Position numbers and translations under genes: made by a program
The notes under the pieces: generated by a model
What the model saw: the letters and a program-made list of their open reading frames with translations, nothing else
Told to the model about the DNA's origin: nothing
Database searches by the model: none
Shown here: positions 19,573-29,162 of the stretch, piece after piece
How positions within the stretch are numbered: position 1 is the first letter of the stretch
How the letters are laid out: every line of letters begins with the position of its first letter
DNA from: Psychrobacter sanguinis
GTDB taxonomy: Bacteria; Pseudomonadota; Gammaproteobacteria; Pseudomonadales; Moraxellaceae
Reading direction: 5' to 3'
DNA length: 64,000 bases
NCBI RefSeq assembly: GCF_020736705.1
Contig: NZ_CP085990.1
Location: 3,038,001-3,102,000 of the forward strand

Positions 19573-21306
19573 ATGTCTGTTCTTAATCCAAAGCCCAATA
19601 CCACAATCGCATTTACCGATGGTGCCTGTAAAGGTAATCCCGGTCCTGGTGGTTGGGGGGCTTTTTTGGTACTGAGTGATGGCCAACAAATAGAATACTT
19701 TGGTGGGGATGCTCATACCACTAATAATAAAATGGAGTTGATGGGTGCCATTATAGCGCTTGAAAAAAGTCCTCACGATCAACATTTAGAGATTTGGACC
19801 GACTCAAGCTATGTCAAGAATGGCATTACCTCATGGATTCAAGGTTGGAAAAATAAAGGCTGGAAAACCTCTGGCAATAAACCGGTCAAGAATCAAGAGT
19901 TATGGCAACGTTTAGATGCCTTACAAGCCAGCCGTGATGTCAGTTGGCACTGGGTAAAAGGCCATGCCGGTCATGAAGGTAACGAAAAAGCTGATGAGCT
20001 TGCCAACCGTGGCATCTTATCTTCTTCTGAGTCTACCGACGCCTTAACTAATGACCGTGCTAGTAATGACAACTTTACGAATGATGATGAGCTTAAAAAA
20101 AAACTAAATAGCCCCTTAAATCACCCCTTTAATCCAATAGACTCTAACGTTGCCATGAATTCTCCCCAAGATAACATTGATTGGATTATGGATGATCCTT
20201 TAGGCTTTTATGAAAGCGGCCCAGAAGTAGCCTTTGAAGAAGAAACGGCTTCTGTGCCACAGTCTAGTAGTCATCAACCATCCGCTTCCATCTCAGACCC
20301 TATATCGCCTATGCCTATGTCAAACCCAGAAGTTCCAAGTAGCGAACAAGCCTCACCTACCCTAGCAGCAGCTGAACCACAAGTGTCACAGCAAACTGAA
20401 GAAATTGAGTTCGATGGAGATACCAGTCGTGCCAACCCGCACTTCAGACCTCTCTTGCCTGAACCGATCAACAGAGGAAAAACGGGTCGTCAATTGATTA
20501 TGGATACGGAAACCACCGGACTTGACGCTTTAAAAGGCGATCGGGTTATTGAGGTAGGTATTATCGAATTGGTTAACCGCAAATTTACCGGTGAGAAACT
20601 ACACGTCTATATCAACCCTGAACGTGGTATGGATGATGAAGTTATCAGAGTCCACGGTATTACAGAAGCGTTTTTAGCAGACAAACCTAAGTTCAAAGAG
20701 GTGGCGAAACCCCTTTACGAATTTATGCTGGGTGCTGAGTTGATTGCCCATAACGCTCCATTCGATATGAGCTTCTTATCGATGGAATTTGATAGAGTGG
20801 GCCTGAGCGATTTTGCAGAAAAAGTGACGGTTACCGACTCTTTGGTCATGGCCAAACAGCAATATCCTGGTCAAAAGAACACGCTAGATGCTTTAGTACG
20901 TCGTCTAAACGTTGGTAAGATGGACCGTACCTTCCACGGCGCTTTATTGGACTCAGAGATTCTAGCAGAAGTTTATCTGGCCATGACGGGTGGTCAGGTA
21001 GCGCTGGCGATTGACGAAGACACCCAGTCCGAAGGCGAAGGCTCTCATGCAGATTTTAGCCATTTAGCTTCTCAAATTTTGAAGGCTAATACCTCGTTAG
21101 ATAATCATGTTAGTTGGGTCAGCAAGTTGCTAAAGAAATATCCTGATTTGGCAGAGACTCAAGGCGTGAGCTGCTTTTATAAGATTGACGACGCTTCTAA
21201 AGCTGCGCATTTGTTGTATCAAAAGTCTATCGTAAGCCAGCACTCTCTAGCGGCAACTACCTCTATAGCGCCTAATTTAGCCAATAACTTGTTTATTGCC
21301 TCTTAG
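19573..21306 (+). CDS. rnhA-dnaQ: Fused ribonuclease HI and DNA polymerase III epsilon (DnaQ-like) exonuclease
   Basis: Residues 1-148 are a complete RNase HI, removing RNA from RNA-DNA hybrids: [13 protein letters not shown] (Asp16), [10 protein letters not shown] (Glu55), WTDSSYVK (Asp77) and [11 protein letters not shown] (Asp141). A disordered, acidic, Ser/Pro-rich linker runs from about 150 to 300. Residues 305-475 are a DEDDh proofreading exonuclease: MDTETTG (Asp311, Glu313), AHNAPFD (Asp398) and [13 protein letters not shown] (His455, Asp460). A C-terminal region of about 100 residues follows, which may bind the polymerase alpha subunit. In E. coli rnhA and dnaQ are divergent neighbours; here they are one protein, an arrangement I associate with Psychrobacter-type genomes. 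All catalytic residues of both parts are present. Confidence 0.93.
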   Translation: MSVLNPKPNTTIAFTDGACKGNPGPGGWGAFLVLSDGQQIEYFGGDAHTTNNKMELMGAIIALEKSPHDQHLEIWTDSSYVKNGITSWIQGWKNKGWKTSGNKPVKNQELWQRLDALQASRDVSWHWVKGHAGHEGNEKADELANRGILSSSESTDALTNDRASNDNFTNDDELKKKLNSPLNHPFNPIDSNVAMNSPQDNIDWIMDDPLGFYESGPEVAFEEETASVPQSSSHQPSASISDPISPMPMSNPEVPSSEQASPTLAAAEPQVSQQTEEIEFDGDTSRANPHFRPLLPEPINRGKTGRQLIMDTETTGLDALKGDRVIEVGIIELVNRKFTGEKLHVYINPERGMDDEVIRVHGITEAFLADKPKFKEVAKPLYEFMLGAELIAHNAPFDMSFLSMEFDRVGLSDFAEKVTVTDSLVMAKQQYPGQKNTLDALVRRLNVGKMDRTFHGALLDSEILAEVYLAMTGGQVALAIDEDTQSEGEGSHADFSHLASQILKANTSLDNHVSWVSKLLKKYPDLAETQGVSCFYKIDDASKAAHLLYQKSIVSQHSLAATTSIAPNLANNLFIAS

Positions 21307-21428
21307 TCTTTGTCTATATGCCTAAATTGTTAACTAATCTGTCTTAACGTATTACAATACATCCTTGGCCAGCACTCATTCGGTACTGGCTTTAAAGCTA
21401 TTTATTCATTATTTGTTATGAGGTACTT

Positions 21429-22256
21429 GTGAGCACTGAACGATTAAACGCCCTGCCTATTTTATTTAATCGCTTTGGACTTGAGCGCCTGACAGAAGAT
21501 CAACGCCAGAAAATTGCTACTGTTGACGCCACCTTACCTCAAACTCAATGTGGATTATGCGACCATCCCGATGGTTGCCTACCCTACGCCATCGCTATGG
21601 TGGTAGACAATGAGCCGCATAATAAATGTGTGCCTGGTGGTCAGCCCGTTAGTGATACTATCGCTGAAATACTAGACAGAGAACCCTTAATCGTTCGTGA
21701 GTCTCAGTGGCCGGTTGACCCCAACACCCATCGTCCTACAGAAGTCAGAGCCATTATCCGTGAAGACGATTGCATTGGCTGTACTAAATGCATTCCTGCC
21801 TGCCCAGTAGATGCTATTGTCGGCACTGGCAAGCACATGCACACCATCATCAGCGATTTATGTACGGGTTGCGAGCTTTGTCTACCACCCTGCCCGGTCG
21901 ATTGTATCGACTTGATTGAAGTGCCTCGTGATCCTGCTATTGAAACAGCAGAATATAGAGCCAAAGAACAAGCTCATCTAAGATACCGCTATCACACTCA
22001 TTTAAACCGAGTGGCGGAACAAATGGTCGACAATACTCATTCTAAGCCTGTTACTAGTGTGATAGAAACCATGATTGGCAATGCCTCTCATCAAAGCTTA
22101 GATATTGATGAGTCTAAAGCCAAAGCCACTATTGCGGCCGCAAAACTACGCACTAAAATTAAAAAGCTAGAGAAGCAGTTGACCGCACGCCCTAACGAAA
22201 GTAAACAGGCGGAGCTAGAAGCTTTAAAGCAGGAGTTGGCACAACTTGCTGATTAG
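21429..22256 (+). CDS. rnfB: RnfB/RsxB-like iron-sulfur protein
   Basis: The 275-residue protein is a soluble relative of RnfB, the ferredoxin-like subunit of the Rnf/Rsx electron-transport complex. It has a 4Fe-4S domain with Cys41, Cys44, Cys50 and Cys67, then two ferredoxin motifs: CIGCTKCIPAC (115, 118, 121, 125) and CTGCELCLPPC (145, 148, 151, 155). The N-terminal membrane helix of true RnfB is absent. A Lys/Glu/Ala-rich coiled coil forms the C-terminus. The start is GTG at 21429 with GAGG upstream. nth follows, as in many Rnf operons, but no rnfA, C, D, G or E gene is present, so the partner and function here are unknown. Confidence 0.85.
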   Translation: MSTERLNALPILFNRFGLERLTEDQRQKIATVDATLPQTQCGLCDHPDGCLPYAIAMVVDNEPHNKCVPGGQPVSDTIAEILDREPLIVRESQWPVDPNTHRPTEVRAIIREDDCIGCTKCIPACPVDAIVGTGKHMHTIISDLCTGCELCLPPCPVDCIDLIEVPRDPAIETAEYRAKEQAHLRYRYHTHLNRVAEQMVDNTHSKPVTSVIETMIGNASHQSLDIDESKAKATIAAAKLRTKIKKLEKQLTARPNESKQAELEALKQELAQLAD

Positions 22257-22331
22257 TGAGACTTGATCCTTTTGCTTACAGCTTTGCCTCTGATCTATAA
22301 ACAATTTAAACGGATTAAAACCTGAATCGAT

Positions 22332-23027
22332 ATGAGTAAAGTGGTTAAACATAAGACAGCAGAAACGCCCCCTTCAAGACGCCTGCCCAACCGCAATGTG
22401 CGACCCTTTTTTGAGAAACTTGCTGCTGCCATTGATGAGCCGGTTACTGAGCTTGAATATAACAGTAACTTTGAGCTACTCATTGCGGTCATTCTCTCCG
22501 CTCAAGCGACTGATGTCAGTGTTAACCTAGCCACCCGTAAGCTTTATGCGGTAGCCAATACGCCTGAAGCCATTTATGCGTTAGGCGAGGAAGGCTTAAA
22601 AGACTATATTAAAACCATAGGTTTGTATAACTCAAAAGCCAAAAACGTCATTAAAGCTTGTAAAGACTTAATTGAGAAGCATAACAGTCAGGTACCTGAT
22701 AATCGTAAAGACTTAGAAGCCCTGGCCGGAGTGGGTCGTAAAACAGCCAATGTGGTGTTAAACACTGCTTTTGGTCAACCGACCATGGCAGTCGATACCC
22801 ATATCTTTCGGGTCAGTAACCGCACCGGACTGGCCACGGGCAAAACAGTGCTCGCCGTTGAACAAAAACTAGTTGAGCGAATCCCTGAAGACTATATTTT
22901 AGACGCCCATCATTATCTTATTTTACATGGACGTTATACTTGCCAAGCACGGACTCCCAAATGCGGAGCATGTCCAGTTTATGAAGAATGTATGTTTAAA
23001 GACAAACAGGTGTTTGCTGAGCTATAA
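22332..23027 (+). CDS. nth: Endonuclease III (DNA glycosylase/AP lyase)
   Basis: Nth removes oxidised pyrimidines and cleaves the abasic site in base-excision repair. The helix-hairpin-helix LAGVGRKTANVVLN holds the catalytic Lys137, and Asp155 lies in AVDTHIFRVSNR. The C-terminal 4Fe-4S cluster has the CX6CX2CX5C spacing (Cys204, 211, 214, 220). At 231 residues it is about 20 longer than E. coli Nth, all at the basic N-terminus. It lies 75 bases after the rnfB-like gene, probably in one transcript. Confidence 0.95.
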   Translation: MSKVVKHKTAETPPSRRLPNRNVRPFFEKLAAAIDEPVTELEYNSNFELLIAVILSAQATDVSVNLATRKLYAVANTPEAIYALGEEGLKDYIKTIGLYNSKAKNVIKACKDLIEKHNSQVPDNRKDLEALAGVGRKTANVVLNTAFGQPTMAVDTHIFRVSNRTGLATGKTVLAVEQKLVERIPEDYILDAHHYLILHGRYTCQARTPKCGACPVYEECMFKDKQVFAEL

Positions 23028-23402
23028 TTTTCTAAAGTAAGTTTTATAACTGTCAATAACCCATATAATTTTCAGTAGCCTTAATAATTTTCAGCAAAAT
23101 TTAGTTACTTTTATTACTTAAAGACCCGCTTATCTGCTAAGAGCTTGTTCCCTCATAGGGTTACCTATTTTTAATAGGGCTAATCAAAGTTAAACGCCTT
23201 TAAAACCGCTGAATAGTGACCAAGTGACTAGAGTTTTAAGTGAGTAAAGGGTAAAATAGGCTATTTACATCTTACGTTTGTCTTTTTCAGATTTTGCCAA
23301 CATACTACACTATTGTTTCCTATAATTTGTATCCTATAATAGTGTAGAGCTAAAATCTCGAATTTGTGAAGTCAAGCCCCGAATATAAGTGACTCTCCTA
23401 CT
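23028..23402. other. Intergenic region upstream of metK
   Basis: These 375 bases contain two short overlapping hairpins near 23150-23178 (ccctcataggg, then cctatt/aatagg), which may end the nth transcript, and the metK promoter region with its inverted repeat (23305-23347). I see no match to a SAM riboswitch and no ORF with a ribosome site. Confidence 0.5.
23305..23347 (+). promoter_or_regulatory. Probable metK promoter spanned by a 10-bp inverted repeat
   Basis: TTGTTT (23313-23318) and TATAAT (23335-23340), 16 bases apart, form a fair sigma-70 promoter 62 bases before metK. Perfect arms ctacactatt (23305-23314) and aatagtgtag (23338-23347) enclose it, and tcctataat occurs twice inside (from 23318 and from 23332). 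An operator that would block RNA polymerase is a natural reading; the regulator is unknown and the site does not look like an E. coli MetJ box. Confidence 0.55.
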
Positions 23403-24569
23403 ATGCATGACTATCAACTTTTTACCTCAGAATCTGTAAGTGAAGGCCATCCTGATAAAATGGCAGATCAAATTTCAGATGCCTTGCTTGATGCAATTAT
23501 GCGTGAAGATTTACATGCCCGTGTGGCCTGTGAAACCTTAGTTAAAACAGGGGCAGTTGTTTTAGCAGGTGAAATCTCAACTACTGCCAATATTGATATC
23601 GAGCGCATTGTTCGCGATACCGTTAATGAGATTGGTTATAACCATTCTGATTTAGGCTTCGATGGCAGCACTTGTGCGGTTATCAATATGATTGGTAAAC
23701 AGTCTCCTGAGATTGCTCAAGGGGTTGATCGTCAAAATCCAGAAGATCAAGGTGCTGGTGACCAAGGACTAATGTTTGGCTATGCCAGCAATGAAACCGA
23801 AGTATTAATGCCAGCGCCTATTGAATATGCGCACCGCTTAATGGAACGTCAGTCTAAATTGCGTCGTTCAGGCGAGTTACCTTGGTTACGTCCTGATGCC
23901 AAAGCTCAAGTGACCCTAAAATATGCCAACGGTATCCCTTCTGCCATCGATGCTGTCGTGTTATCAACCCAACATGATCCAGATGTTTCGCAAGCAGATT
24001 TACAAGAAGCGGTCATGGAAAGCATCATCAAACAGGTTATTCCTGCTGAGCTGCTACACAAAGACACGCGTTATCATATTAACCCAACCGGTAAGTTCGT
24101 TATCGGCGGTCCTGTAGGTGATGCAGGTCTAACAGGTCGTAAAATCATTGTAGATACTTACGGCGGTATGGCGCGTCATGGTGGTGGTGCCTTTAGTGGT
24201 AAAGATCCTTCTAAAGTTGACCGTAGTGCCGCTTATGCCGGTCGTTATGTGGCAAAAAATATCGTGGCTGCGGGCCTTGCAGAGCGCTGTGAAGTTCAAA
24301 TTAGTTATGCCATTGGTGTGGCTGAGCCGACCTCTATTGCGGTGAATACTTTTGGCACGTCAAAAGTAAGCCATGAGGTGATTATTGAGCTTATCCGTAC
24401 TCACTTTGACCTACGTCCTTATGGCATTACTCATATGTTGAATCTTCTACAACCTATGTATCAGCAAACGGCCACTTATGGTCACTTCGGCCGCGAAGGC
24501 AGTGAAACTGCTTTCACATGGGAAAAAACGGATAAGGCAGATATCTTAAGAGCAGACGCCAATATCTAG
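23403..24569 (+). CDS. metK: S-adenosylmethionine synthase
   Basis: MetK makes S-adenosylmethionine from methionine and ATP in the cytoplasm. The protein shows [21 protein letters not shown] at the start, the ATP-binding [12 protein letters not shown], and the phosphate-binding [19 protein letters not shown]. Its 388 residues are the usual length. Codon use looks like that of a well-expressed gene. The ATG at 23403 lacks a strong ribosome site (gactctcctact upstream). It is flanked by its own promoter region and by a DUF3144 gene downstream. Confidence 0.97.
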   Translation: MHDYQLFTSESVSEGHPDKMADQISDALLDAIMREDLHARVACETLVKTGAVVLAGEISTTANIDIERIVRDTVNEIGYNHSDLGFDGSTCAVINMIGKQSPEIAQGVDRQNPEDQGAGDQGLMFGYASNETEVLMPAPIEYAHRLMERQSKLRRSGELPWLRPDAKAQVTLKYANGIPSAIDAVVLSTQHDPDVSQADLQEAVMESIIKQVIPAELLHKDTRYHINPTGKFVIGGPVGDAGLTGRKIIVDTYGGMARHGGGAFSGKDPSKVDRSAAYAGRYVAKNIVAAGLAERCEVQISYAIGVAEPTSIAVNTFGTSKVSHEVIIELIRTHFDLRPYGITHMLNLLQPMYQQTATYGHFGREGSETAFTWEKTDKADILRADANI

Positions 24570-24656
24570 TTATTGATTCTTTCAAGCTGCACTTTAGTTT
24601 ATGTGATAAACAGTGCAGCATTGTCCCCATAAATTTAAAAATTGAAGTTAAAAATT

Positions 24657-24992
24657 ATGACCGACATTCCAAATAGCAACGAAAAACCTGAGCTTTCAAA
24701 AGATATTGAAGCCTTTTACAAACGTGCTGATGCCATTATTGAACTGGCTAACAGTCAATTAGGTCCAGACTCTCATTCAGGCCAAGTGGGTGCTTCATTG
24801 TTATATGCAGCCGCCCGTTATAGTGCATCAGTCGCCTCTATTGGCTTCGTCAAAGGTAGCGATTTGGCTTCAGAAAAAAATGAAATCATTGAGTTTTATG
24901 CCAAACAATATCGTCAAATGTTAAGTGATAACTTAGATGATTACGCTGATAACTTTGATAAATATGTGCCAACTGACTCAGTAGAAAAGTAG
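24657..24992 (+). CDS. DUF3144-type conserved protein
   Basis: I read this 111-residue acidic protein as a DUF3144 member, a family of unknown function in proteobacteria; the assignment is from memory of its pattern (FYKRADAIIELAN, then VGASLLYAAARYSA and FYAKQYRQMLSDNLDDYADNF). It is probably all helical and cytoplasmic. The ATG at 24657 is used; the open frame could begin at TTG 24642. It follows metK by 87 bases in the same direction and ends before a strong terminator. Confidence 0.7.
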   Translation: MTDIPNSNEKPELSKDIEAFYKRADAIIELANSQLGPDSHSGQVGASLLYAAARYSASVASIGFVKGSDLASEKNEIIEFYAKQYRQMLSDNLDDYADNFDKYVPTDSVEK

Positions 24993-25058
24993 ACTTTTTT
25001 AGATGGCTATCTAACTAGTTTATTTAAAAACAAGCAATATTTTGAATACAATACAGAT

Positions 25059-25090
25059 AAATAGCTCACCTTTGGTGGGCTATTTTTTTT
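25059..25090 (+). terminator. Terminator after the DUF3144 gene
   Basis: A 12-bp stem with one G-U pair (aaatagctcacc at 25059-25070, ggtgggctattt at 25074-25085) and a ttt loop runs into T8. Confidence 0.9.
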
Positions 25091-25139
25091 GTTAAGATAT
25101 AAGAATCTGGAAATCACTCAATAAGGATGAGGTATTATT

Positions 25140-25502
25140 ATGATGACATTTATTCTTAACAGACAGCACAAGCGATTTACTGTTTCTAAAATCATGGCTT
25201 TGTCGCTTACCACAGGTTTACTGATGACAGGCTGTGTGACAGCAGAAGAGTCTAATTCAGTCCCTAACACTAACACGCCTACTCCTGACAATAGCATCAT
25301 GATAACGCAATGTGGTGCTTTTACGCCCGATAAAGAACAAGTTATGTGTACCATGCAATATGATCCCGTATGTGTCAAACACAAAGCAACTAATGGTCAA
25401 ATCAGTTATAAGACAGCAGGCAATGCTTGCTCAGCCTGCACTACTGCAACTGCTATCAGCTATACCCCGGGCGAATGCGGTACAGGACTGCCCACCCAAT
25501 AG
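25140..25502 (+). CDS. Small Cys-rich lipoprotein, Kazal-like
   Basis: The signal peptide ends at the lipobox LLMTGC (Cys32). The mature part of about 88 residues has seven more Cys. The segment MQYDPVCVKH...YKTAGNACSACTT...TPGEC resembles a Kazal-type protease-inhibitor fold (YDPVC, then a spaced N-C-A-C and a final G-C), found in small secreted proteins of many bacteria. Whether it inhibits a protease is not known. GAGG lies upstream of the ATG; MetMet leaves the exact start open by one codon. It stands alone between two terminators. Confidence 0.65.
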   Translation: MMTFILNRQHKRFTVSKIMALSLTTGLLMTGCVTAEESNSVPNTNTPTPDNSIMITQCGAFTPDKEQVMCTMQYDPVCVKHKATNGQISYKTAGNACSACTTATAISYTPGECGTGLPTQ

Positions 25503-25556
25503 TTTATCAAACGTAAGGCGCAGTTATAAGTTACCCTTTATAAATAACTAAACTAT

Positions 25557-25590
25557 AAAAAAGGCCAATTCGATGGAATTGGCCTTTTTT
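25557..25590. terminator. Shared bidirectional terminator (lipoprotein / BCCT transporter)
   Basis: A perfect 15-bp stem (aaaaaaggccaattc and complement) with a gatg loop has A and T tracts on either side, so it can serve both the plus-strand lipoprotein gene and the minus-strand transporter gene. Confidence 0.92.
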
Positions 25591-25622
25591 ATATAAATCA
25601 AAACTTATTCTCTTATTGAGAC

Positions 25623-27251
25623 TTAGTCCCCAGAAACAATCTTTGGCGGACCTTTTAACAACTCTTCATCGACAAATTCATCGGCAGTGTTGTGCTCAGC
25701 AGATTCTTCAGTAATAAACTTCTGTTGGGCACGGTATAAAATGAGTCTATCACGGCTTAGACCTCGCATTAACGAATACATCATTACCACCACCACCACG
25801 GCAAAGGGGAAACCGGCCACAATAGCGGCTGCTTGCAGTGCACCTAGTCCACCTGCGGCCAATAATATTGCAGCTACCACGCCTTGTGTTAGTGCCCAAA
25901 ATAAACGCTGAATCTTAGGCGGGTTGGTATCACCGCCTGAGGTTAGCATATCAATAACGAAGCTGGCAGAATCTGAAGAGGTCACAAACCAAAGCACAAT
26001 CATGATAACAATGAGTAGCGTTGTCGCTTGCGTAAACGGATAGAATTCTATCAGTTTAAAAATAGCATTACCATAATCATTCTGCACCACTTCAATAAAG
26101 CCTGGGTTACCCATTAACTCCATATTCACTGCCACACCACCAAAAGTTGTGAACCAGAAGAACAGAATGGTCATAGGGACAAACAGTACTCCCAATAAGA
26201 ACTCACGAATGGTACGGCCACGACTAATACGCGCGATAAACACCCCAACAAATGGCGACCAACTTACCCACCATGCCCAATAGAAAATCGTCCAAGATGA
26301 CTGCCAATCGGTTTTAGAATAAGCTTCATTCCAAAATGCCAGTTGCACTATATTTTGAACATAGTTACCAATATTTTCGACAAAACTGTCCATAATATAT
26401 TGGGTTGGGCCTAACAAGAAGGCGAAAGTTAGTAGCACAAAAGTAAGAAATATGTTTAAGTCACTTAAGCGCTTAATTCCTTTATCCAGACCTAGCATCA
26501 ATGAACCACATGCCAATAAAGTAATCAAAGCGATTAAAACAATCTGTATGGTGATATTGTTAGGTAGAGCAAACAGTCCCTCTAGTCCTGAATTAATCTG
26601 TAGCACACCCAAGCCTAAGGTAGTCACTACCTCAAACATAGTACCAAACACTGCTAGCGTGTCTACTGTATGGCCCCAACGCCCATTCACTCTCTTGCCC
26701 AAAATAGGATATAAAGCTGAGCGTATCGCTAATGGTAAACCTCGGCGAAAGTGAAAATAAGCCAATGATAAAGCGACAACCGCATAAATAGCCCACGCAT
26801 GAATCCCATAGTGTAAGAAGGAGATATTCATCGCTTGCTTAGCGGCTTCAACGGTCTCTTTTTCACCCAATGGCGGCGCCATGAAATGATAAACCGGTTC
26901 AGCTGTTCCCCAGTACATGATGCCGATACCAATACCGGCTGAAAACAGCATCCCTATCCAAGAAGGCAAACTATATTGAGGCGCTTCTGTCTGATGCCCA
27001 AGCCTAATATCGCCATATTTACTAAAGATTAAATACAGACAAACTAAGACGGCGGCATTCATTACGAGGATGAAAAACCAACCAAATCGGTGGGTGATAA
27101 AGCTTTGCATTTCACCGAAAACAGCATTTGCCATTTCCTGAAACAAAGCACCAAATACAATAAACCCAAGAATCAATACAACTGAGGCTATAAATACTGG
27201 TTTATTGACCCGAGGAAAGGGTCCTAAACGCCCAATCTTTAAATCACTCAT
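25623..27251 (-). CDS. BCCT-family transporter (glycine betaine/choline/carnitine)
   Basis: This 542-residue secondary transporter has the twelve-helix BCCT layout and the signature region WTIFYWAWWVSWSPFVGVFIARISRGRTIREF, which holds the substrate-binding tryptophans. It probably imports a quaternary ammonium osmolyte with Na+ or H+. The hydrophilic C-terminus is only about 45 residues (acidic, ending LKGPPKIVSGD), much shorter than the long regulatory tail of BetT-type choline carriers. The ATG at 27251 has AGGA nine bases upstream; an in-frame ATG at 27308 would add 19 residues with no family likeness. No betaine-synthesis gene is adjacent. Confidence 0.9.
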   Translation of the reverse strand: MSDLKIGRLGPFPRVNKPVFIASVVLILGFIVFGALFQEMANAVFGEMQSFITHRFGWFFILVMNAAVLVCLYLIFSKYGDIRLGHQTEAPQYSLPSWIGMLFSAGIGIGIMYWGTAEPVYHFMAPPLGEKETVEAAKQAMNISFLHYGIHAWAIYAVVALSLAYFHFRRGLPLAIRSALYPILGKRVNGRWGHTVDTLAVFGTMFEVVTTLGLGVLQINSGLEGLFALPNNITIQIVLIALITLLACGSLMLGLDKGIKRLSDLNIFLTFVLLTFAFLLGPTQYIMDSFVENIGNYVQNIVQLAFWNEAYSKTDWQSSWTIFYWAWWVSWSPFVGVFIARISRGRTIREFLLGVLFVPMTILFFWFTTFGGVAVNMELMGNPGFIEVVQNDYGNAIFKLIEFYPFTQATTLLIVIMIVLWFVTSSDSASFVIDMLTSGGDTNPPKIQRLFWALTQGVVAAILLAAGGLGALQAAAIVAGFPFAVVVVVMMYSLMRGLSRDRLILYRAQQKFITEESAEHNTADEFVDEELLKGPPKIVSGD

Positions 27252-27455
27252 TTGTTTGTGTCCTGTCAAAAAAGAGGCCACTGTATCAACTGGCTTAATA
27301 ATTAGCAATTTTTGAAACAGGTTAATTGTAATAAAACAACAAAAAATAATTGACTGTTTTGATTTCTTTAGAATAAAAGATTAATGATTTATACTATTTT
27401 TGATCAATAAAAGCGTTTAAATGAGACTATTTCAGATTTATTTAGACGGTAATTA

Positions 27456-27491
27456 AAAAAAGAGGCCCAGTTATTAACCGAGCCTCTTTTT
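27456..27491 (-). terminator. Terminator after the lipoprotein at 27531
   Basis: A 10-bp stem (aaaaagaggc at 27456-27465, gcctcttttt at 27482-27491) with a 16-base loop lies 39 bases beyond the minus-strand lipoprotein gene and has a T run on that strand. Confidence 0.75.
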
Positions 27492-27530
27492 ATGACTAAT
27501 TTAGTAAATACAATTTTTGTTTAGATAAGC

Positions 27531-28823
27531 TTAACTACATTGCTTATTAACCTCAGATAAGAACCATTTACCATTCTTCTCATTAAAGAAAGGGTTTAAG
27601 CTGGCAGGATTCAGTTTAGGTAACTGACAAATTTCAGTGGCTATATCATTATGAGCAAAGGCTTTGTCTAACCAACGTTTACTAGACTCTTGATCGCCTA
27701 TTTTTGCATAGTCCATTGCCCCAAGCAGCTCACTTATTGCTAGATCTTCTACTTCTTCAGTTAAGAAAGTTTTGGCACTTTCAAGTGATTTATCTTCATT
27801 AAAGTCTTGATATCTAATGGCAGTTAACTTTAATAACTGAGTAAAGTATAGACTCTCATCACGCTGAAGCACCTCAGATAAGGCCTTTTCTGTCTGGTTA
27901 ACCGTCAACTCTTGTGATGTGTTTTTGGCTTTTTTATCGGTTTGCTGATGGTCAGAGAGTTGCTCTGTCATTTGTTTCAGCCACGGTAAAGACTCGGTAG
28001 ACTTACTGAGTGACTGTCTAACTTCTCTGTTATTGGTTTCAGATTGTGCTAGGAAAATCAGCGTTTGGTTAAATAGCAATTCTTTTTTCTTAGGATGCTG
28101 CTTTAACTCAACTGAAGATTTTTGCAAATAATCAGTCAATTGTTTAACCGTAGAAATTAAGGCTTTATTAGTCATTAACGTGGTCACCATGGCGTCCGCA
28201 TCGGTAAAAGCTACCGGCTCATTTAACCATTGTTTCCATATATCATTTGCTTTCAACCATAACTGTACATCTTGTTGTTCATCAGAGAGTACACCATGAC
28301 GGACATAGCTGAAAAACAGAGCTTGTTGAGCATATAGTAAGTTTGATAAAGCATCTCTTTTGTCGGCTTCTGATAAGTTTGCTTTTTGAAGTTGTTGTTG
28401 GGCTGCCTCAATTTTAGCCAGATTCATCTGCTCTACAATGGTCAAAGACTCATTCTTACACAGCAGTGATTCAGTTTCTGACAGCTGATTGGCTAAGTCG
28501 ATGTTACTATTTTTCTGGTCAAACAACTTATCGTACGTTAACGTTTGGTTGGCAAACTTTTTAATCTCTGGCTCGATTAACTTTTTGTAGTCGGCACTAC
28601 ATGAGCTTAACTTCTGGGCCCATTGAGTGGTATCTAGTGTTGCCATTTTTGAAGCTTTAACGTCTGTAATCTCGCTATTGGCTACGGTAGACTGTTGACC
28701 ATTCAAGCTTTGGGTTTGGCTTTGGGTTTCTGAATTTAATGTGCTGCAAGAAGAAGCGGCGAAGAGACTCACCAGTAACAGGGCAATAAGTTTGGTCTTT
28801 TTGAATGGTGTGGCTAAAGTCAT
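27531..28823 (-). CDS. Predicted lipoprotein, helical, unknown function
   Basis: A 430-residue protein with a lipoprotein signal ending at AASSC (Cys26). The mature part is hydrophilic, Gln/Lys/Leu-rich and almost certainly helical, with coiled-coil-like stretches (for example around NLAKIEAAQQQLQKANLSEADKRDALSNLLYA). Cys residues at SSCSADY, LLCKNE and ATEICQL could pair in the periplasm. I do not recognise a family; the helical repeats could be TPR-like. AAGGA lies eight bases before the ATG. It stands alone between terminators. Confidence 0.75.
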   Translation of the reverse strand: MTLATPFKKTKLIALLLVSLFAASSCSTLNSETQSQTQSLNGQQSTVANSEITDVKASKMATLDTTQWAQKLSSCSADYKKLIEPEIKKFANQTLTYDKLFDQKNSNIDLANQLSETESLLCKNESLTIVEQMNLAKIEAAQQQLQKANLSEADKRDALSNLLYAQQALFFSYVRHGVLSDEQQDVQLWLKANDIWKQWLNEPVAFTDADAMVTTLMTNKALISTVKQLTDYLQKSSVELKQHPKKKELLFNQTLIFLAQSETNNREVRQSLSKSTESLPWLKQMTEQLSDHQQTDKKAKNTSQELTVNQTEKALSEVLQRDESLYFTQLLKLTAIRYQDFNEDKSLESAKTFLTEEVEDLAISELLGAMDYAKIGDQESSKRWLDKAFAHNDIATEICQLPKLNPASLNPFFNEKNGKWFLSEVNKQCS

Positions 28824-29162
28824 CGTATTTTCCTTACGGATGGAGGTTAGTAAATGAGGAGAAAGTGTACAGACAGATAAGCCAATATATATTTACTTAT
28901 CAAAAGATTGCTAGAAACATTACATGATAAACAAAGCGCACAGGGTAAGCAATATCCTTACTAATATAAGGGCAATTTTTAATATTTTATGATTAATTAA
29001 TATCCGAACAATCTGCTATTTACAGCACTGTCACCTATCGAAATCACCTATCGAAACACTCATTACTTATTAACCCAAAAAACCCCTTACCTATTAGATA
29101 GATAAGGGGTCATTTTGAAATCACTGCTAAGGATTAATAACGTTTCCGTTATTAATTAGCCT
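28824..29162. other. Intergenic region, clpB to lipoprotein
   Basis: This stretch holds the clpB terminator (29081-29115) and the upstream region of the lipoprotein gene. The phrase cacctatcgaaa is repeated at 29031 and 29046. Nothing else is seen. Confidence 0.45.
29081..29115 (-). terminator. Terminator after clpB
   Basis: An 8-9 bp stem (accccttac near 29082-29090 with gataaggggt at 29101-29110) is followed on the minus strand by ttttttggg. It lies about 50 bases after the clpB stop. Confidence 0.7.

Noticed and set aside
19573-21306. The rnhA-dnaQ fusion as a sequencing error joining two genes
   Set aside because: The 150-codon linker stays open with ordinary codon use, there is no second start with a ribosome site before the exonuclease part, and both domains are complete.
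23150-23178. Two overlapping hairpins (ccctcataggg and cctatt/aatagg) that could switch, like a riboswitch for metK
   Set aside because: They lie upstream of the only good metK promoter, so they would not be in the metK message; they more likely belong to the nth 3' end.
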